Part shown: positions 22,722 through 31,399 of the stretch, in pieces | Layout: each line of letters begins with the position of its first letter | Numbering within the stretch: the first letter of the stretch is position 1 | DNA from: Pseudorhodoplanes sp. | GTDB lineage: Bacteria > Pseudomonadota > Alphaproteobacteria > Rhizobiales > Xanthobacteraceae | Assembly (NCBI GenBank): GCA_022843165.1 | Contig: JALHOD010000001.1 | Span: 471,014-535,013 of the forward strand | Reading direction: 5' to 3' | Length of the DNA: 64,000 nucleotides | Made by a program: the position numbers and the translations under genes | The notes under the pieces: model-generated | Told to the model about the DNA's origin: nothing | Databases searched by the model: none | The model's input: the letters and a program-made list of their open reading frames with translations, nothing else

Positions 22722-23287
22722 TGGTAAGGTTCGTTCCGGAATGCCGCAGTCGCCACAAGCAGCCGCTTGTTGCCGCCCATGTCGGCCAGGTTCAGGCCGA
22801 GCAGCGAAACATAGACCGGCCATTCATACAGCATCCTCACCACGACGACGTCGCCGGGGCCGCCGGGCTGGTAGGTGAAATTATTGATCAGCTTGCCGTT
22901 CGCATCGATCGGCTTGCTCATATTGGCGTCGGAGAATGCCGAATAGGTCTTGACGTCGACATGAATCCCGCCGGCACAATCGAACAACGCGACCACCCTG
23001 CTGCAAACCTCCTTCTTGAATTCCGCCTGGCTCCAGCCCTGCGTCTGCGCCTGCCCGGTCATGATCTTGCGGGCCGAATCCGCGGTGGCTGTCTCCAGCA
23101 CCTGTCCAGCAAAGAACACAAGCGCGGTCTCCATGATTGCGAACATAATCGCAAGGAAAGGCACCGCCACGAATGCAAATTCGATCGCCGTGGCGCCATC
23201 CTCATGACGGACAAAACGGCGTACGATCCTCGGTCTGGAGAAACGGCGCGCTGCGCGCGCAATGCGGTTCCGCAGGGTGTCGAACAT
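22718..23287 (-). CDS. tadE: TadE-family pilus assembly protein
   Basis: A 189-residue minor pseudopilin. A basic N-terminal segment precedes EDGATAIEFAFVAVPFLAIMF, a typical class III prepilin processing site with Glu at +5 and a membrane helix. Two cysteines (VCSRVVALFDC) and a Tyr-rich region follow. ATG 23287 (MFDTLRNR) is chosen because the 19 residues gained from the upstream ATG carry no family similarity. It is processed by the CpaA/TadV peptidase encoded at 24895. It is first of a two-gene minus-strand unit. Confidence 0.87.
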   Translation of the reverse strand: MFDTLRNRIARAARRFSRPRIVRRFVRHEDGATAIEFAFVAVPFLAIMFAIMETALVFFAGQVLETATADSARKIMTGQAQTQGWSQAEFKKEVCSRVVALFDCAGGIHVDVKTYSAFSDANMSKPIDANGKLINNFTYQPGGPGDVVVVRMLYEWPVYVSLLGLNLADMGGNKRLLVATAAFRNEPYQ

Positions 23288-23470
23288 TGCAATACCCGAA
23301 TGAGTCGGCCCATCGATGCCGATGTGACGTTGAAATGTAGCCAAAACGAATTGTCGAATTGTTGCGGCAATCGCAGCTATCGGGCAACGGGTTGTTCAGA
23401 TTCCGCTAACCATGCCGGCAACCGATGCCGGCGGTGCCGCCGGATCGGCAGAAACGCCTGTTTTGCGGCG

Positions 23471-23959
23471 TTACTTGATCGCACTGCTCTGGTTGTTGCG
23501 CGTCACGGCCTGGGTCAGCGTCGAATTGAAGAAGTCCGGCGCGTCACCCAGCACGTTTCGCGGCTCGCATTCCGGCGCACAGCTATAGCTGTAGCGCAGG
23601 ATTCCGCGATAAACCGTCGTCGTCTCCGGCGGCCCCTTCACAAGCAGACTCTTCTCCAGCAGCGCATTTCCGCTGCGATCAAGCGCGATCAGGTTGGTCT
23701 GGCCGTAGCTTTTGCCGGTCAGCACCATAAGCCCCCCGGGCTGCAGCGATACGTCGGCAACCAGCGGGTTTCCCACGATGACCGTGGCGGCGCGATCCGG
23801 CATCCTGACCATTCTTGCCTGGTCGAGTTGGATGGTGAGAATGTTGCCTGAACCCGGCGCGTCGGCGGCGGCGCGATGCCACGGCCACAGGGCCAGCACG
23901 AGAGAGGCGACGCAATAGATGGGGAACTTGTGGCCAGAAGCCTTGAACAACGCCTTCAC
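23471..23959 (-). CDS. Pilus assembly protein, stand-alone secretin N-terminal domain
   Basis: A 162-residue exported protein with a signal peptide ending in HRAAADA. The core (residues about 38-110: ILTIQLDQARMVRMPDRAATVIVGNPLVADV, continuing as two shorter pieces with GGLMVLTGKSYG) is homologous to the N-terminal domain of the CpaC secretin at 26346, which reads KAVIIDLPADIKDVLVADP at the same place. A C-terminal tail with a CAPEC pair follows. It has no channel domain. It diverges from flp across a 375-base region. A periplasmic adaptor for the pilus secretin is the likely role; this is inference. Confidence 0.8.
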   Translation of the reverse strand: MKALFKASGHKFPIYCVASLVLALWPWHRAAADAPGSGNILTIQLDQARMVRMPDRAATVIVGNPLVADVSLQPGGLMVLTGKSYGQTNLIALDRSGNALLEKSLLVKGPPETTTVYRGILRYSYSCAPECEPRNVLGDAPDFFNSTLTQAVTRNNQSSAIK

Positions 23960-24334
23960 CGGAACTCTCCGAACGCACTACGTGGCGGATCCGACAACCG
24001 CAATCACAACACCATGCGGCCCAACGCTTTGACTTGACTTCAAATTGATGAATGAACTGCAAAGACATGTCGCGATTGGCGTAACCTGATTTTTGCAATT
24101 GCGATCGCGTCCGCGAACGCGCCTGAAAAGCTGCGAAACCACCAGCAAATGCCGCGATATTCCGGGTCAATCGATTTTTAACCAAGCGTGAGAATCTCAA
24201 ATAACACGCAGGTTTATGCGATCGAATTAACGGAGCCGCAATGGCGGACCGCTAGGTTCCTCGCGTGCCCCGGACGACTGACGAACAGTTACGGGGCCGC
24301 TCAAAGCACGTGTGGATCACTAAGGAGCCAACTT
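23960..24334. promoter_or_regulatory. Divergent control region between the secretin N-domain gene and flp
   Basis: 375 bases without a credible gene. It is more AT-rich than its surroundings and must hold promoters for both directions. TTAACC at 24178-24183 is a CtrA half-site, with a poor second half (TGAG) seven bases after TTAA. TAAGGAG at 24321-24327 is the flp ribosome site. No clear -35/-10 pair could be fixed. Confidence 0.4.
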
Positions 24335-24502
24335 ATGAAGAATCTCTTCGCGCGTTTTGTGTCGGATGAATCCGGCGCGACCGCCATCGAATACGGCCTG
24401 ATCGCCGCCGGCATCGCCGTTGCGATCATCGCTGCCGTCAACACCGTCGGCACGAGCCTGATCACGAAGTTCACTCAGGTTTCGACCGAGCTGAACAAGT
24501 AA
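24335..24502 (+). CDS. flp: Flp/Fap-type major pilin
   Basis: A 55-residue class IVb prepilin. The leader MKNLFARFVSDESG ends in Gly14; cleavage leaves ATAIEYGLIAAGIAV with the required Glu at +5 and the Tyr of the Flp motif, then a single hydrophobic helix. TAAGGAG lies seven bases before ATG 24335. A strong terminator right after the gene suggests that much of its mRNA is monocistronic, fitting a highly expressed pilin ahead of the assembly genes. It is polymerised into Tad pili by CpaF/TadB/TadC. Confidence 0.95.
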   Translation: MKNLFARFVSDESGATAIEYGLIAAGIAVAIIAAVNTVGTSLITKFTQVSTELNK

Positions 24503-24524
24503 TTTCTGCGGCCTTGCAGATAAG

Positions 24525-24554
24525 AAAAGCTCCGGCGGTGCCGGAGCTTTTTTT
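24525..24554 (+). terminator. Intrinsic terminator after flp
   Basis: AAGCTCCGG (24527-24535) and CCGGAGCTT (24541-24549) pair around a five-base loop and run into a T7 stretch. A textbook rho-independent terminator, which would limit read-through from the pilin to the assembly genes. Confidence 0.9.
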
Positions 24555-24693
24555 GCATTTGGCGAGGCTCCTTGCCTGACCGCGCCAACCCGACGCGCCA
24601 AGTAACGAAAAATCGACCTTGCTTTCTTACCGTTTCTTAGCGTCATCAATCTAACAACGACCCCACAGTTGCGTGACAGTGTGGGGCGTGCGT

Positions 24694-24864
24694 ATGAGGC
24701 GGATGTCGCGGCCGATCAGAAGTCATTCGCAGGCCGCCCCGGTCGAGTACGGACTCATCGTGACCGCAATGGCCCTCGCCACGCTCGTCATCCTGCTCGG
24801 GATCAGCGGGAAGCTCGTCACGGCTCTGACCCATTTCGGCGTCATGCTGGGCTGGACGAACTGA
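24694..24864 (+). CDS. Second Flp-like protein with altered processing site
   Basis: A 56-residue protein of pilin shape: basic N-terminus MRRMSRPIRSHSQ, then AAPVEYGLIVTAMALATLVI, one membrane helix and a short tail. The EYGLI block aligns exactly with Flp, but the Gly before the cleavage point is replaced by Gln and the +3 residue is Pro. Cleavage by CpaA may therefore be poor. ATG 24694 is chosen; a GTG at 24673 would add seven residues. It is 30 bases before cpaA. It may be a minor pilin or an unprocessed membrane component. Confidence 0.7.
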   Translation: MRRMSRPIRSHSQAAPVEYGLIVTAMALATLVILLGISGKLVTALTHFGVMLGWTN

Positions 24865-24894
24865 TATTTCCGGGCGAACGAAAGCGACCGTCAG

Positions 24895-25398
24895 ATGACC
24901 GATGCGATCAGATTGTCACTGTTTCCGGCGATCGTGCTGTTCGCAGCCTGGAGCGACCTGTTCACGATGACGATCTCCAACCGCGTGTCGATCCTGCTTG
25001 TCGCCGGATTCGCGGTGATGGCTTTCGTCATCGGCCTCAGCCCCGTCGACATCCTCTGGCATGTGGCAGCCGGTCTGTCGGTGCTCGCAGCCGCCTTCGT
25101 CTGCTTTGCCTTCGGCTGGATCGGCGGAGGAGACGCCAAACTTGCGGCATCCATCGCGCTGTGGCTCGGCTTCGCGCATCTGCTCGACTATCTGGTGGCC
25201 GCTTCGATCTTCGGCGGCATCTTGACGCTCGCGCTGCTGCAGATAAGGGGCTGGCCGCTTCCGTTCGCGCTCGCCAACCAGAAATGGGCGCAGCGGCTGC
25301 ACGCCCCCACATCCGGCATTCCCTACGGCATCGCGCTCGCGGCGGCGGCGCTGACCATCTATCCGCAAACGATCTGGATGCGCGCACTCGGCACCTGA
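24895..25398 (+). CDS. cpaA: Tad prepilin peptidase CpaA/TadV
   Basis: A 167-residue polytopic membrane aspartic protease of the A24 family, with about five or six membrane helices. The two catalytic aspartates are Asp21 in AWSDLFTMTISN and Asp80 in GGGDAK. It lacks the N-terminal methylase domain of PilD, as usual for TadV/CpaA. It removes the leader from Flp and the TadE-like pseudopilins. It sits between the pilin genes and cpaB. Confidence 0.93.
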   Translation: MTDAIRLSLFPAIVLFAAWSDLFTMTISNRVSILLVAGFAVMAFVIGLSPVDILWHVAAGLSVLAAAFVCFAFGWIGGGDAKLAASIALWLGFAHLLDYLVAASIFGGILTLALLQIRGWPLPFALANQKWAQRLHAPTSGIPYGIALAAAALTIYPQTIWMRALGT

Positions 25399-25450
25399 GC
25401 GGCCGCGCGCTGCAAGCAATGCAAAATTAACTTGGTTTGAATACCGCTCA

Positions 25451-25465
25451 TTAACCACGAATTGA
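25451..25465. promoter_or_regulatory. CtrA-like site upstream of cpaB
   Basis: TTAA-N7-TTGA, one mismatch from the CtrA consensus TTAA-N7-TTAA, beginning as the frequent TTAACC form. It lies 72 bases before the cpaB start in a 138-base gap and overlaps a TTGACC that could be a -35 box. CtrA controls pili in Caulobacter. Confidence 0.45.
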
Positions 25466-25536
25466 CCATTGGATGGTGAAATCCATCCAAGCCGGACCGT
25501 ACCGGCCCGTTGCGTCAGTTGTGGAAAGTGAAGCGT

Positions 25537-26322
25537 ATGAAAGCCGCGCGCCTTGTTGTGCTTGGTGTGGCCGTTGCCGCCGGAGGTCTGGCCGCGCTCC
25601 TAGCGGGCCGCGACGATAAACCCGTGCCGGTGCCGTCGAAGCCGGTTGCCCAGCTTGAAACGACCGACGTCCTGGTTGCGAAATCCGATATCGGCGCCGG
25701 CACTCCGGTGTCATCGGAGCAACTCGGATGGCAGGTCTGGCCGACAGCCTCCGCCGGCCCGCATTTCATCCGCAAGTCCGACCGGCCCAATGCCATCGAA
25801 GAGCTGTCGAAGACCTATGCCCGTGCGCCTTTCGTGGCGGGTGAACCGATCAAGGAATCCCGCCTCATCAAGGCCGGAGCGGCCGGATATATGGCGGCCA
25901 TTCTGCCGTCCGGCATGCGCGCCGTGTCCACCGAGATCAAGCCGGAGACCAGCGCCGGCGGCTTCATCATTCCCGGCGATCATGTCGACGTCATTCTTTA
26001 TCGCCGTGACAAGGACGCCGAGAAGACCGGCGGCGGCGAGGCGCATGTCAGCGAGACCATCCTGAACAATGTGCGCGTGCTCGCGATCGATCAGACCGTC
26101 CAGGACAAGGACGGACAGAAGGCGGTGATCGGCAAGACCGCCACGCTCGAATTGTCGCCGCGGCAGGCGGAAATACTGGCGCTCAGCCAGCAGATCGGCG
26201 TGATTTCGCTGGCCCTGCGCAGCGTCACCGACATCGCCAAGACCGGCGACGCGCCGGACGATTCGCGAAACGGAATCAACATGGTTCGCTTTGGCGTCTC
26301 CACAACCAAGACGACCAAGTAG
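25537..26322 (+). CDS. cpaB: Flp pilus assembly protein CpaB
   Basis: A 261-residue periplasmic protein (RcpC homologue) with an N-terminal membrane anchor MKAARLVVLGVAVAAGGLAA. A SAF domain follows (VLVAKSDIGAGTPVSSEQL, residues about 48-115) with FVAGEPIKESRLI, and a RcpC/CpaB domain with GGFIIPGDHVDVIL. It contacts the secretin and is needed for pilus export. It opens the cpaB-tadC run, with the CtrA-like site ahead of it. ATG 25537 is preferred to an upstream ATG. Confidence 0.93.
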   Translation: MKAARLVVLGVAVAAGGLAALLAGRDDKPVPVPSKPVAQLETTDVLVAKSDIGAGTPVSSEQLGWQVWPTASAGPHFIRKSDRPNAIEELSKTYARAPFVAGEPIKESRLIKAGAAGYMAAILPSGMRAVSTEIKPETSAGGFIIPGDHVDVILYRRDKDAEKTGGGEAHVSETILNNVRVLAIDQTVQDKDGQKAVIGKTATLELSPRQAEILALSQQIGVISLALRSVTDIAKTGDAPDDSRNGINMVRFGVSTTKTTK

Positions 26323-26345
26323 ACGTCGAAAAGGAACACGCCCCC

Positions 26346-27779
26346 ATGACGAAATGGACGCTGATCCGAGGCGCGGCGCTTGCCACGCTGGTCGCAATGG
26401 CAGGAGTCGGCTCGCTGCGTCTCTCCGACGCCGCCGAGCCGCGCACACCGGTCATCCAGGTGGTTGGCAGCGAATCAAGCTCCCGCCAGGTGGCGCTCGG
26501 GATCGGAAAGGCCGTCATCATCGACCTTCCGGCCGACATCAAGGATGTTCTTGTCGCCGACCCCACAATTGCGAACGCGGTCGTGCGTTCGTCCCGCCGC
26601 GCCTACATGATCGGCGTGAAGGCCGGGCAGACCAGCATTTTCTATTTTGACGCGGAAGGCCGGCAGATCGCCGGATTCGACATCGCGGTAACGCGCGACC
26701 TGAACGGCTTGCGCGCGGCGCTGAGGCAGATGTTTCCGGAATCCGATATCCGCGCCGAAGGTCTCGGCGACGGCGTGTTGCTGACCGGCTTCGCCGCGAA
26801 CCAGGGTGAGGCGCAACAGGCTTTCGACATGGCCACGCGACTGGCCGGCGAGAACAAGGTGAGCAACAACATCAGCGTTCGCGGTCGCGATCAGGTCATG
26901 CTGAAGGTGACCGTCGCCGAAGTGCAGCGTGACGTCATCAAACAGCTTGGCATCGACCTGAAAGGCAGCATTGGCGGCGGCTCCTCGGTCCTTAACTTCA
27001 ACACTTCAAATCCGTTCTCCGCTCAGGGTTCGGCGCTCGGACCGGGCTCCCTCGTGGGACAGTTCCGGAGCATCACGGCGACCCTCAACGCGATGGATCG
27101 CGCGGGCGTCATCCGTACACTTGCCGAACCCAACCTGACGGCGATCTCCGGCGAAACCGCAACGTTTATTGCCGGCGGCGAATTCCCTGTTCCGAATGGC
27201 CTGAGTTGCGACACAACGAGAACGCCGCCGGTCTGCCAGCAGCAGATCGACTGGAAAAAGTTCGGTGTCAGTCTCGCCTTCACCCCCATCGTGATGTCCG
27301 AGGGTCGCATCAGCCTCAAAGTCATGACAGAGGTGTCGGATCTCTCAAGCGACGGTGCCATCACCTTGGGCGGCGCGGTGCAGGGCACAACGCTGACCGT
27401 TCCGTCGATCCGCACCCGTCGCGCGGAAACGGTGGTCGAGATCCCCTCGGGTGGCGCGCTGGCGATGGCCGGCATGATCCAGGAATCAACCAAGCAGCAG
27501 CTCAACGGTCTGCCTGGCCTTATGCAGCTTCCGATCCTCGGTTCGCTTTTCAAAAGCCGCGACTACATCAATCGCCAGACCGAGCTGATGATCCTGATCA
27601 CGCCTTATGTCGTGCGCGCTGTCGCACAAAAGGATCTATCGCGTCCGGATGATGGTTTCGCGGATGTGCCGGATGGTTCCAGCATTCTGCTCGGCCGGTT
27701 GAACAAGATCTACGGCATCCCGGACAAAGTCGATCCGAGAAAAGTCTATCACGGCAATGTCGGCTTCATTCTCGATTGA
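26346..27779 (+). CDS. cpaC: Tad pilus outer-membrane secretin CpaC
   Basis: A 477-residue secretin (RcpA homologue). Signal peptide to about residue 30, then the pilus N-terminal domain (residues about 40-120), a BON-like segment (AALRQMFPESDIRAEGL), and the secretin channel domain from about 210 (VMLKVTVAEVQRDVIKQLG), ending with the conserved IRTRRAETVVEIPSGG and LPILGSLFKSRDY. It forms the gate through which the Flp pilus leaves the outer membrane. Its N-domain has a stand-alone relative at 23471. It is followed after 25 bases by the lipoprotein cpaD. Confidence 0.95.
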   Translation: MTKWTLIRGAALATLVAMAGVGSLRLSDAAEPRTPVIQVVGSESSSRQVALGIGKAVIIDLPADIKDVLVADPTIANAVVRSSRRAYMIGVKAGQTSIFYFDAEGRQIAGFDIAVTRDLNGLRAALRQMFPESDIRAEGLGDGVLLTGFAANQGEAQQAFDMATRLAGENKVSNNISVRGRDQVMLKVTVAEVQRDVIKQLGIDLKGSIGGGSSVLNFNTSNPFSAQGSALGPGSLVGQFRSITATLNAMDRAGVIRTLAEPNLTAISGETATFIAGGEFPVPNGLSCDTTRTPPVCQQQIDWKKFGVSLAFTPIVMSEGRISLKVMTEVSDLSSDGAITLGGAVQGTTLTVPSIRTRRAETVVEIPSGGALAMAGMIQESTKQQLNGLPGLMQLPILGSLFKSRDYINRQTELMILITPYVVRAVAQKDLSRPDDGFADVPDGSSILLGRLNKIYGIPDKVDPRKVYHGNVGFILD

Positions 27780-27804
27780 TGCCGCGCCACGAGGAGACAG
27801 AAAA

Positions 27805-28548
27805 ATGACGTCTACATGCTCCCCGCAGCGCCGCCGGCAGGCCCGGACTCCATTTCGGCTATTGATGGCCGCCGGAATCGCACTGTCCGTTTCCGGCTGC
27901 TACGTCGCGAAAGACACGACCGGCAGCATCCCGGACGATTACCGCAAGCGGCATCCCATCGCCATCAAGGAAGGCGACCGCACGGTCGAAATCTTCATTG
28001 GGAAAAGCCGCGGTTCTTTGACCCCGTCGCAACGCGCGGACGTGGCGGCTTTCGCGCATTCATGGCGGCGTGAATCGACCGGCGGCATCCTGATCGATGC
28101 TCCTGCGGCCGCCCCCAACGGCGTGGCGGCCTCCGAAGCGGTCCGCGAAATCCGTTCCATTCTCGCGGCGGCGGGCGTTCCCCCGCAGGGCGTCAATATC
28201 CGGCCTTACGAGGTGCGCGACCCCGCCAAGCTGGCGACCGTACGGCTGAACTACCCTCGGATGATGGCGGAGGCGGGTCCGTGCGGATTGTGGCCGCACG
28301 ATCTCGGCGCTTCGACCGACACGTCCTACAATCAGAACCGGCCCTACTGGAATCTCGGTTGCGCCAATCAGCGCAACCTGGCGGCGATGGTCGACAATCC
28401 GGCCGATCTTGTCCAGCCGCGTCCCGAAACCGGCGTCTATGCCGCCCGGCGTTCGGCCGCCATCGAGAAATACCGCAAGGGCGAGGATCCGTCCGGCAAA
28501 TACTCCGCCGCCTATGAAAACGCCAAGCTGAGCGACATCGGCAAATGA
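27805..28548 (+). CDS. cpaD: Pilus lipoprotein CpaD
   Basis: A 247-residue CpaD-family protein. The N-terminal signal ends in LSVSGC, a lipobox, so Cys is lipid-modified and the protein is likely attached to the outer membrane near the secretin. The family pattern is visible with RHPIAIKEGDRTVEIFIG, then GVPPQGVNIRPYEV and a Cys-containing PCGLWPHDL and GCANQRNLAAMVDNPADL. GAGGAGA precedes ATG 27805; an upstream ATG overlapping cpaC is rejected. Its stop overlaps the cpaE start by four bases (ATGA). Confidence 0.93.
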   Translation: MTSTCSPQRRRQARTPFRLLMAAGIALSVSGCYVAKDTTGSIPDDYRKRHPIAIKEGDRTVEIFIGKSRGSLTPSQRADVAAFAHSWRRESTGGILIDAPAAAPNGVAASEAVREIRSILAAAGVPPQGVNIRPYEVRDPAKLATVRLNYPRMMAEAGPCGLWPHDLGASTDTSYNQNRPYWNLGCANQRNLAAMVDNPADLVQPRPETGVYAARRSAAIEKYRKGEDPSGKYSAAYENAKLSDIGK

Positions 28549-29825
28549 TCAGAAACGCTCTCCAGACTGCAATGTCCGAATCCGCGCCGGATGACGTTCC
28601 GGCGCGCGACGACCATATCGCGCCGGCGCCCCGTATCTCCATCCAGGCTTTTTGCGAGTCGGTTGAAACGGCAGCCGCCGTGCAGGCGGCCGGAGAAGAC
28701 CGCCGCCTTGGCAAGGCGCACATGAAAATCCAGATGGGCGGCATGTCGGCGGCGTCGGAAGCCTATCGCACCGCGCCGACGCCGAACGTGATCGTTCTGG
28801 AATTCGAGAAGCGCCCGGAAGAAATTCTCGCCGGGCTCGATTCGCTCGCGGAAGTCTGCGACGCCGGCACGCGTGTCATCGTAATCGGGCGACACAACGA
28901 CGTGACCCTGTATCGGGAGCTCGTCCGCCGCGGCGTCAGCGATTACATGATCCTGCCGGTCAGCACGCTCGATATCGTGCGGTCGATCTGCGGCCTGTTC
29001 TCGGCGCCGGACGCCAAGCCTGTCGGCCGCGTGATTGCCGTGATCGGCGCCAAGGGCGGCGTCGGCGCATCCACCGTGTCCCACAATATCGGCTGGGCGA
29101 TTGCGCGCGATCTGTCGCTCGATTCCGTCGTCACCGATCTCGACCTCGCTTTCGGCACCGCCGGCCTGGACTACAATCAGGACCCGCCGCAGGGCATTGC
29201 CGACGCGGTGTTCTCGCCGGAACGCATCGATACCGCTTTCATCGACCGGCTGCTGTCGAAATGCTCGGAAAATCTGAGCCTGCTGGCGGCTCCGGCCACA
29301 CTCGACCGGGTCTATGATTTCAGCGCCGAAGCCTTCGACTCCATTTTCGATTCCCTGCGGTCCAGCGTGCCCTGCATCGTGCTCGACCTGCCGCATCAAT
29401 GGACCGGCTGGGCGCAGCGCACCCTGCTGAACGCCGACGACATTCTCATCGTGGCGGCGCCGGACCTCGCCAATTTGCGCAATGCAAAGAACCTGGTCGA
29501 CTTTCTGAAGGCGGCGCGGGTGAACGACCATCGCCCCTACTACATCCTCAATCAGGTCGGCATTCCCAAGCGTCCGGAAATCAAGCCGTCGGACTTTGCC
29601 AAGGCGCTCGACGATGACCCGGCGGCCATCATCCCGTTCGAACCGCAATTGTTCGGAACCGCGGCCAATAACGGCCAGATGATCGCCGAGGTGGCAGCCA
29701 ATCACAAAGTGGCGGACACGTTCCGTCAGCTTGCCCAGGTGCTGACGGGTCGTTCGGAAACAAAAAAGACCAAGGCCGGCTTGTTTACGCCGCTTCTCCA
29801 GAAGCTGCGCAAACGGCAAGGCTAG
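28545..29825 (+). CDS. cpaE: Pilus localisation ATPase CpaE/TadZ
   Basis: A 426-residue MinD/ParA-like protein. The first 160 residues include an atypical receiver-like domain (VIVIGRHNDVTLYRELVRRG). The ATPase domain begins at about 160 with VIGAKGGVGASTVSHNIG, a deviant Walker A, and continues with DLDLAFGTAGLDYN. It places the Tad machine at the cell pole in other bacteria. Translation is coupled to cpaD. The next gene is cpaF. Confidence 0.94.
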   Translation: MIRNALQTAMSESAPDDVPARDDHIAPAPRISIQAFCESVETAAAVQAAGEDRRLGKAHMKIQMGGMSAASEAYRTAPTPNVIVLEFEKRPEEILAGLDSLAEVCDAGTRVIVIGRHNDVTLYRELVRRGVSDYMILPVSTLDIVRSICGLFSAPDAKPVGRVIAVIGAKGGVGASTVSHNIGWAIARDLSLDSVVTDLDLAFGTAGLDYNQDPPQGIADAVFSPERIDTAFIDRLLSKCSENLSLLAAPATLDRVYDFSAEAFDSIFDSLRSSVPCIVLDLPHQWTGWAQRTLLNADDILIVAAPDLANLRNAKNLVDFLKAARVNDHRPYYILNQVGIPKRPEIKPSDFAKALDDDPAAIIPFEPQLFGTAANNGQMIAEVAANHKVADTFRQLAQVLTGRSETKKTKAGLFTPLLQKLRKRQG

Positions 29826-29844
29826 AATACGGAGTATGTAAGTC

Positions 29845-31386
29845 GTGTTCGGAAAGCGCAGTGCAGGCGGCACAGATCCGCATTCAGGCGCGGTGATTGC
29901 ACCGGCGCCCGTCCAGCCGCCGAAGCCTGCCGCACCGCAGCCGGCGCTGGCCGACGCTCCGGCCCATGTGCCGACGGCATCGGAATCCGGCCGCGCTCCC
30001 CTGCCCGCCGCGGGATTGGGCGCCGCACTGCTCTCGCCGCCGCTGGTCCCGCAAAAGACCGCGCCGATCGTCGCCACTGACACCCGGCGCTCGGAGACCT
30101 ATTACGAGGTCAAGGGCACCATTTTCGGCGCCCTGATCGAGGCGATTGATCTGGGGCAGCTCGCGCGTCTCGACGCCGACGCCGCGCGCGAAGAAATCCG
30201 CGACATCGTCAACGAAATCATCGCCATCAAGAATATCGTGATGTCGATCTCCGAGCAGGAAGAGCTGCTCGACGACATCTGCAACGACGTGCTCGGCTAT
30301 GGTCCGCTCGAGCCGCTGCTGGCGCGCGACGACATCGCCGACATCATGGTGAACGGCTCCGGCACGGTCTATATAGAAGTCGCGGGCAAGATTCATCGTA
30401 CCGGTGTTCGCTTCCGCGACAATCAGCAACTCCTGAATATCTGTCAGCGCATCGTGAGCCAGATCGGCCGTCGCGTCGACGAATCCTCGCCGATCTGCGA
30501 CGCGCGTCTGCCGGATGGATCGCGTGTCAACGCCATCGTGCCGCCTTTGGCCATCGACGGTCCGGCGCTGACGATTCGTAAATTCAAGAAAGACAAGCTG
30601 ACGCTCGATCAGCTGGTCAAGTTCGGTTCGATCTCGCAGCAGGGTGCCGAAATCCTGCAGATCATCGGCCGCTGCCGCGCCAACACCATCGTTTCGGGCG
30701 GCACGGGCTCTGGCAAGACCACGCTGCTCAACTGTCTCACGCAGTTCATCGAAGACGACGAGCGCATCATCACATGCGAGGACGCGGCGGAACTCCAGTT
30801 GCAGCAGCCGCACGTGGTTCGCCTTGAAACGCGTCCTCCCAATATCGAGGGAGAGGGCCAGATCACCATGCGCGATCTGGTGAAGAACTGCCTGCGTATG
30901 CGGCCGGAACGCATCATCGTCGGCGAAGTGCGCGGACCCGAAGCCTTCGATCTCCTGCAGGCCATGAATACGGGTCACGACGGATCCATGGGCACGCTGC
31001 ACGCGAACTCCCCGCGCGAGGCCCTCTCTCGTATCGAATCGATGATCACCATGGGCGGCTATTCGCTGCCCTCGCGCACCATTCGCGAAATGATCTGTTC
31101 CTCGGTCGACGTCGTGGTGCAGGCGGCCCGTCTGCGCGACGGATCGCGCCGCATCACGCACATCACCGAGGTGATGGGCATGGAAGGCGACGTCATCATC
31201 ACCCAGGATCTCTTTCTGTACGAGATCATGGGCGAAGATGCGAACGGCAACCTGATCGGCCGGCATCGCTCGACCGGCATCGGCCGCCCGCGCTTCTGGG
31301 ATCGCGCCCGCTATTACGGCGAAGACCGGCGGCTCGCCGCCGCACTCGATTCGTCCGAGGTCGCCGACGACGCCCTGAGCAGATGA
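29845..31386 (+). CDS. cpaF: Pilus assembly ATPase CpaF/TadA
   Basis: A 513-residue type II/IV secretion ATPase that powers pilus assembly. The first 75 residues are Pro/Ala-rich and likely disordered. Family blocks follow: [22 protein letters not shown], Walker [12 protein letters not shown] at about residue 285, Asp-box, Walker [20 protein letters not shown] and the His box [14 protein letters not shown] start at 29845 follows the motif GGAG by several bases. It partners with TadB and TadC, encoded directly after it. Confidence 0.95.
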   Translation: MFGKRSAGGTDPHSGAVIAPAPVQPPKPAAPQPALADAPAHVPTASESGRAPLPAAGLGAALLSPPLVPQKTAPIVATDTRRSETYYEVKGTIFGALIEAIDLGQLARLDADAAREEIRDIVNEIIAIKNIVMSISEQEELLDDICNDVLGYGPLEPLLARDDIADIMVNGSGTVYIEVAGKIHRTGVRFRDNQQLLNICQRIVSQIGRRVDESSPICDARLPDGSRVNAIVPPLAIDGPALTIRKFKKDKLTLDQLVKFGSISQQGAEILQIIGRCRANTIVSGGTGSGKTTLLNCLTQFIEDDERIITCEDAAELQLQQPHVVRLETRPPNIEGEGQITMRDLVKNCLRMRPERIIVGEVRGPEAFDLLQAMNTGHDGSMGTLHANSPREALSRIESMITMGGYSLPSRTIREMICSSVDVVVQAARLRDGSRRITHITEVMGMEGDVIITQDLFLYEIMGEDANGNLIGRHRSTGIGRPRFWDRARYYGEDRRLAAALDSSEVADDALSR

Positions 31387-31399
31387 GCGCGGTGCCGGC

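Noticed and set aside
24188..24334. 49-codon upstream extension of the flp frame
   Set aside because: The Flp leader begins at 24335 with its own TAAGGAG; extension would destroy the prepilin leader.
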